Origin: Rhizophagus sp. LPA8_4_AMF | Lineage: Eukaryota > Glomeromycota > Glomeromycetes > Glomerales > Glomeraceae | Direction: 5' to 3' | DNA: 53,324 nt | Assembly (NCBI GenBank): GCA_021464525.1 | Contig: JADRCO010000108.1 | Location: 1 to 53,324 of the forward strand | Shown here: positions 49,525 to 53,324 of the stretch, in pieces | Layout of the letters: the number at the start of each line of letters is the position of its first letter | How positions within the stretch are numbered: position 1 is the first letter of the stretch | Program-made: the position numbers and the translations under genes | The notes under the pieces: model-generated | What the model was told of the DNA's origin: nothing | Databases searched by the model: none | The model's input: the letters and a program-made list of their open reading frames with translations, nothing else

Positions 49525-50206
49525 ATGGCAACATTTTATGAAAAAAATGGTGAATGTATTGAGAGAAAAAATAACGTACAAGTTGATCCTGAAGATACTA
49601 TTATATGGATGTTGTTTAAGGATAATGGTTCAAAGAAACGTTCCGAAATATCTAATGAAACGTGGAACAAAATAATCGCCCGAGATGATACTATGATAAT
49701 CGTTGATAAAAACAAAAGAGGTATGTATATCTGATATTACAGATACTTAACTATGTTAAACTTAATAAACTTAATTATTTCTAGAATCATGTTCGGGAGA
49801 GAAAAGGATGGAAGCTAAACACGATGTATGTCATATTATTGGCATACTTCAAAATAATTTATTACGAGACTACAATGACGGCCTGCCAAATTATAAAAAA
49901 CATAAAAACTTTGGAAAATTACATGAATGGATGGTTAGTAACTCAGATGTTAATAAACGTGCTTCTTCTATTTTAAGTAATTATGGGATGACAGTAAATC
50001 ACGTAAATTTATTATATGCTTATAAGTCATCCCGAAATAAGGAAGCTCACAAGGATAGCTTAAACAGAAGCCGATATGCGCTGGCGCCAGATCTTTCGCA
50101 ACAAGGTCGTAATGCTCTTAAATTGTTACTTTTAGCCCCTAATCAACAACAGGGGTTTTCAGAAGCATTTGAACCTTGTGTTCGTTGGTTATATAGAAGG
50201 AATTAA
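49525..50206 (+). CDS. Unrecognised protein, 205 residues, with an R-x4-H motif
   Basis: Two exons, 49525-49720 and 49785-50206, joined by a 64-bp intron (GTATGT...CTAG) that keeps the frame. Codon composition is clearly coding, and the gene follows a T/C-rich leader. The N-terminal 65 residues include VQVDPEDTIIWMLFKDNGSK. The second part looks mostly helical: CHIIGILQNNLLRDYNDG, FGKLHEWMVSNSDVNKRASS and NHVNLLYAYKSSRNKEAHKD, ending in FEPCVRWLYRRN. The RNKEAH stretch (R149 to H154) has the R-N-x3-H spacing seen in HEPN-domain nucleases, but one motif is not proof. There is no signal peptide or membrane segment. Its stop is 650 bp from the convergent zinc-finger gene. Function not known. Confidence 0.8.
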
Positions 50207-50855
50207 CCCTTTAATCAGTTTAATGTTAAAAATATACATTTTTGTTAGTTAGTTCTTATCCTTCGATATACAGTGTGTTGCATTCTATATATTTTTATTG
50301 ATTTATTATCATTCTAATAAAAGTGGTTGCAAAAAAAAATTCGCCTATTTGCATTTCTCCCTACAATACCTTATAAATATATATTACACAATCCGACCTC
50401 AATTTGTTATCATTATTTGGCAATTTTGGTTCAGGAAAGGATTAAGAAACTCAAATAATTCTTTTGCTTCAGAACCCATCCACAAAAAACTGTTAATCGA
50501 ATTAATAAAATATTAAAAAAATTTTTTTCGACAATAATCTAACAATAAAATTATCGTATTCATTTAACAAAAAAAGTAGCAAGTCTTCCTTTACATGTTA
50601 TTGGTCATAACTATCGTAATTATAAAGTTAGTAGATATAACTAAACTAATATTTGTTTTTTTTACATACTACGCAAAAAGTAGGGTTAGTTACTTTTATA
50701 TAATAATAACAAATAAATTATTTAATTCCCCAGTTAAAAAAAATTCATATATTTTTTAATTCCCCAGTTAAAAAAAAATATATTAATAAAATTTATTAAA
50801 TTTTATTACAAATTTACAATTGAATATTACTATAATCGAAAGGAAATATTTAATT
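50207..50855. other. Convergent 3' spacer
   Basis: AT-rich 3' flanks. AATTCCCCAGTTAAAAAAAA occurs twice (about 50725 and 50759), a short direct repeat. A plus-strand frame at 50298-50516 has no support. Confidence 0.45.
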
Positions 50856-52032
50856 TTAAAAGGGTCCCTTTTCTTTCAACTCTATAGCTTTTCCAATATA
50901 TTCAGCGGCCAATGAACCTTTGTAGCGTTCAATAAATGCTTTCCACACAAGTATTTCCTGTTCGGCCTCAGGCAAAACTTCTTGTGGCGCATCGGGTAAA
51001 TCTTCAACGTTTACATTCTCCCAATCATAATATTCAACTTTTTCCTCCGGTAATAATGCGATAGCTCCCATCGCTTTAATAAATAAATCCTGCACTTCTC
51101 TATGATGTTGATAACATCTAGACTGATATTCTTCAAAGCTTAAATCTTCAAACTTTTTATCTTCCGTATTTTTATCTTTATTGACTGTTCCTTTAACAAA
51201 CTTTTTATCTTCCGTGTTTTTACCTTTATTGACTGTTCCTTTAACGAGAACGTCACGATAAGACAATGTTGCGGTATTACTTTTTTGTATGATTTTATCT
51301 TTGGCTTTTCCTTCAACAAGAACGTCAGTTCCATATCTGTTGACCTTTTCTTTCACAACAATACCTACTTCGACTTTTCCTTTAACAAGAAAAGAAAATA
51401 GTTAGGATAAGTAATAAAAATATAAATAATCATGTATAGTAACAAGGATATAATACACGCTAAGTTTTAATACCTAAATTCAAATTTTCATTTTCATCAT
51501 ATAATGATGTATCACCATCGGTGTCAGAGTCCACGTAGCTATCATTATGGTTGGTAATCAAGTGTCGGTTTAGTGTATCGGAGGAACTAAATCGCAAATT
51601 ATCGCAAATTGGACACTAAAAAAGGTCAACTCGATCATTTCAGCCACCCTTGTGCTTACAAAACAAAGAAAGCAACAGGTAAAATATTTTTTTGTACCCT
51701 TACCTTAAATGGTCTTTGTTGACCATGTTTACGTAAATGTCCTGCAAGATACAGTACAATAATAACTTAATATAATTTCTACGGTTTCGGTAGAGCTAGC
51801 AAAACAAACCCGTATTTTTTATACCTTTTAATTCAATAATATCACTTTGACGTTTCTTGCAACCTTCCCACGGACATATATAAAATGAGTCTCTTCGAAT
51901 AGGTTTGTTGTAAAAATTGATATGTTCATCAATATGAATTATAAGTTTATCTTGGGTTTCAAAGCGACATGGTGTTGAATGAGCGTCTGACCATTTGCAG
52001 ACGAATGGCATTGGAATAATACTTTTAGACAT
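50856..52032 (-). CDS. C2H2 zinc-finger protein with internal repeats
   Basis: About 303 residues from four exons; the ATG at 52032 opens MSKSIIPMPFVCKW. There are three zinc-finger units. One is C12-x9-C22-x10-H33-x3-H37. The second is C53-x4-C58-x12-H71-x3-H75 (CPWEGC...HLRKH), split by an intron. The third is C83-x2-C86-x13-H100-x4-H105 (CPIC...HLITNH). The linker GQQRPFKCP between fingers two and three resembles the classic TGEKPF(K/A)C linker, so nucleic-acid binding is likely. An acidic stretch follows, then a Lys-rich part with two 16-residue repeats (KGTVNKGKNTEDKKFV and KGTVNKDKNTEDKKFE), and a C-terminal helical, acidic domain without known homology to me. It is probably a transcription factor, but targets are unknown. 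The spaced C...C of finger one is unusual. Confidence 0.85.
51150..51245 (-). repeat. 48-bp in-frame tandem repeat inside the zinc-finger gene
   Basis: Two copies, 51150-51197 and 51198-51245, differ at two positions and encode the two 16-residue Lys/Thr/Asn repeats. The flanking VLVKG/VLVEGKAKDK segments may be older, diverged copies. Confidence 0.85.
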
Positions 52033-53324
52033 GGTATTTTGATAAGGTTTGAGATTCGATTAACGCTGTTATTTATATATCATTAGATGTTGCACAAACA
52101 TGCGGATCTATTATTTTTATACGTGCAAAAGAAATGAAGGGATGGATAAAAATTTGATTTGCCATTAAATTCATTATTTGGTTATAATTCGATTCATGAT
52201 CCGATTTACAATAGAAGTTTGATTTCAATAATTCTAATTTCAAACTTTTAATTCGAAATTTTAAGATTTAACTGGATTATTTCACCAAATCAGATTTCAA
52301 TCGAATTACATATTTATTATTATAATGATGATTATTATTGTATATACCAATTAAATTTTAAGGTGTTGGAATTGTTGATTTTATGTTAAACTAAATACGG
52401 ATATAAGGGATGAGGGATAAAAAGATTACATACAATATTATACAAATTATTGTCACAATATATTGATTGATATAATATTCAATATTGATGACTATTTAAA
52501 TATTAATAATTATAAATTCAAATTATGAATGATGATGCGATGAGCTTGCTCAACAAAAAGATGAAGTTTCACTTCAATTTCATTTGATTCATACTGAGAA
52601 TGTCTTTTCACTAGGAATAGTTTACAATTCAGAATAGATTTGATTTCATTATTTTAAAACAACTTTTCAAATATATTTTTATATAACCAATAGAATTTAT
52701 ATATATTAGTAAAAGTTAATTTATATATTTTCTTTCAAATTTTATAGTAATAAATTAATTTGTTAAAATATATTTGTTTTATACTTTTTTACATTAATAT
52801 GTTATATAAAATAAATTTTTTTTTTTTTCAAAAAAAAAAATACTTATTAAAGATTATAAAATACAAAGTTTTTTTTTTGATCAACTTAAGGTATCTTTAA
52901 AATATTATTTTTATTCAAACCTAATTTTAAAAAAAATAGTAATTTCAGATTTATTTTTAATTATTCAATATTTTTTATATAAAAAAAATATAAAAAAAAT
53001 TATAAAAATTTCAAAAATAGTTTTAGCAGTTTTGCCAGTTTTGGTTATTAATAAAAATAAATTTAATATATATAAAACAGTTTTGTCATTTAAATTTTAA
53101 CTATTAAGAAAAGTAGTTTTAAATAGTAAATATTATAAAACATGTCACAGTGTTAAATATTACACCATATATGGGCGAACTTATAGTAAAAGGGGGGGCT
53201 TGGCCAAAAATTTTTTTTTTGAGATTTTATTTTAATTTTATATTACTTTATTTAACCTTTCAGAAAAAAAAAAATTTTGTTTATAATATATTAATAAAAA
53301 AATTTTTTATTTAAGAATTTGCAA
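52033..53324. other. AT-rich flank, nothing recognisable
   Basis: Upstream region of the zinc-finger gene and beyond. No open frame over 60 codons and no repeat of note, only poly-A/T runs and a short G-run near 53191-53197. Confidence 0.45.

Noticed and set aside
1-53324. tRNA or rRNA genes
   Set aside because: I looked for GGTTCGAAT-type B boxes and cloverleaf stems and found none outside coding exons or simple repeats. A covariance-model scan would settle this.

Overview
The window looks like nuclear DNA of an early-diverging, very AT-rich fungus. An arbuscular-mycorrhizal Rhizophagus-like genome fits best. The evidence is the long AT-only spacers, many homopolymer runs, genes split by numerous short (about 60-100 bp) GT-AG introns, and a fungal gene set: a copper-fist regulator, an Igo1-type endosulfine, a DUF1765 protein and Tfc4. 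The species is an inference. No rRNA, tRNA, CRISPR array or bacterial-type operon was seen.

Layout. 1-5.1 kb is a transposon-derived zone: a decayed, spliced pogo/CENP-B-type transposase on the minus strand, a less AT-rich block of unknown nature, and a small hairpin element. 5.1-26.9 kb is the gene-rich core. It holds a copper-fist transcription factor (+), tRNA m1A58 methyltransferase subunit Trm6 (-), a DUF1765 protein (-), the TFIIIC TPR subunit Tfc4 (-), an ELO fatty-acid elongase (+), the endosulfine Igo1 (-) and a large protein with the NARG2/ICE2 C-terminal domain of the little elongation complex (-). 26.9-41.1 kb is gene-poor: two short pogo-type MITEs, several tandem and inverted repeats, and one multi-exon gene (30.5-32.0 kb) joining a four-helix voltage-sensor-like membrane domain to a von Willebrand factor A domain. 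41.1-43.6 kb holds a MAP-kinase-phosphatase-like gene (rhodanese plus dual-specificity phosphatase). 43.6-49.5 kb is again nearly empty. 49.5-52.0 kb holds an unrecognised 205-residue protein (+) with an R-x4-H motif, facing a three-finger C2H2 protein (-).

The genes do not form one pathway. Three touch RNA polymerase III or small-RNA biology (Tfc4, Trm6, and ICE2, which in animals serves snRNA transcription), but neighbourhood means little in such a genome. The most unusual item is the voltage-sensor/vWA fusion. The gating-charge-transfer residues (F82, D85, D110) and two S4 arginines are present, there is no pore, and an intact MIDAS follows directly. That layout resembles voltage-sensing phosphatases with a different effector. 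The second is a convincing little-elongation-complex subunit 2 in a fungal setting.

Exon boundaries were worked out by eye from GT/AG sites and reading-frame continuity. Protein lengths given as 'about' are estimates.
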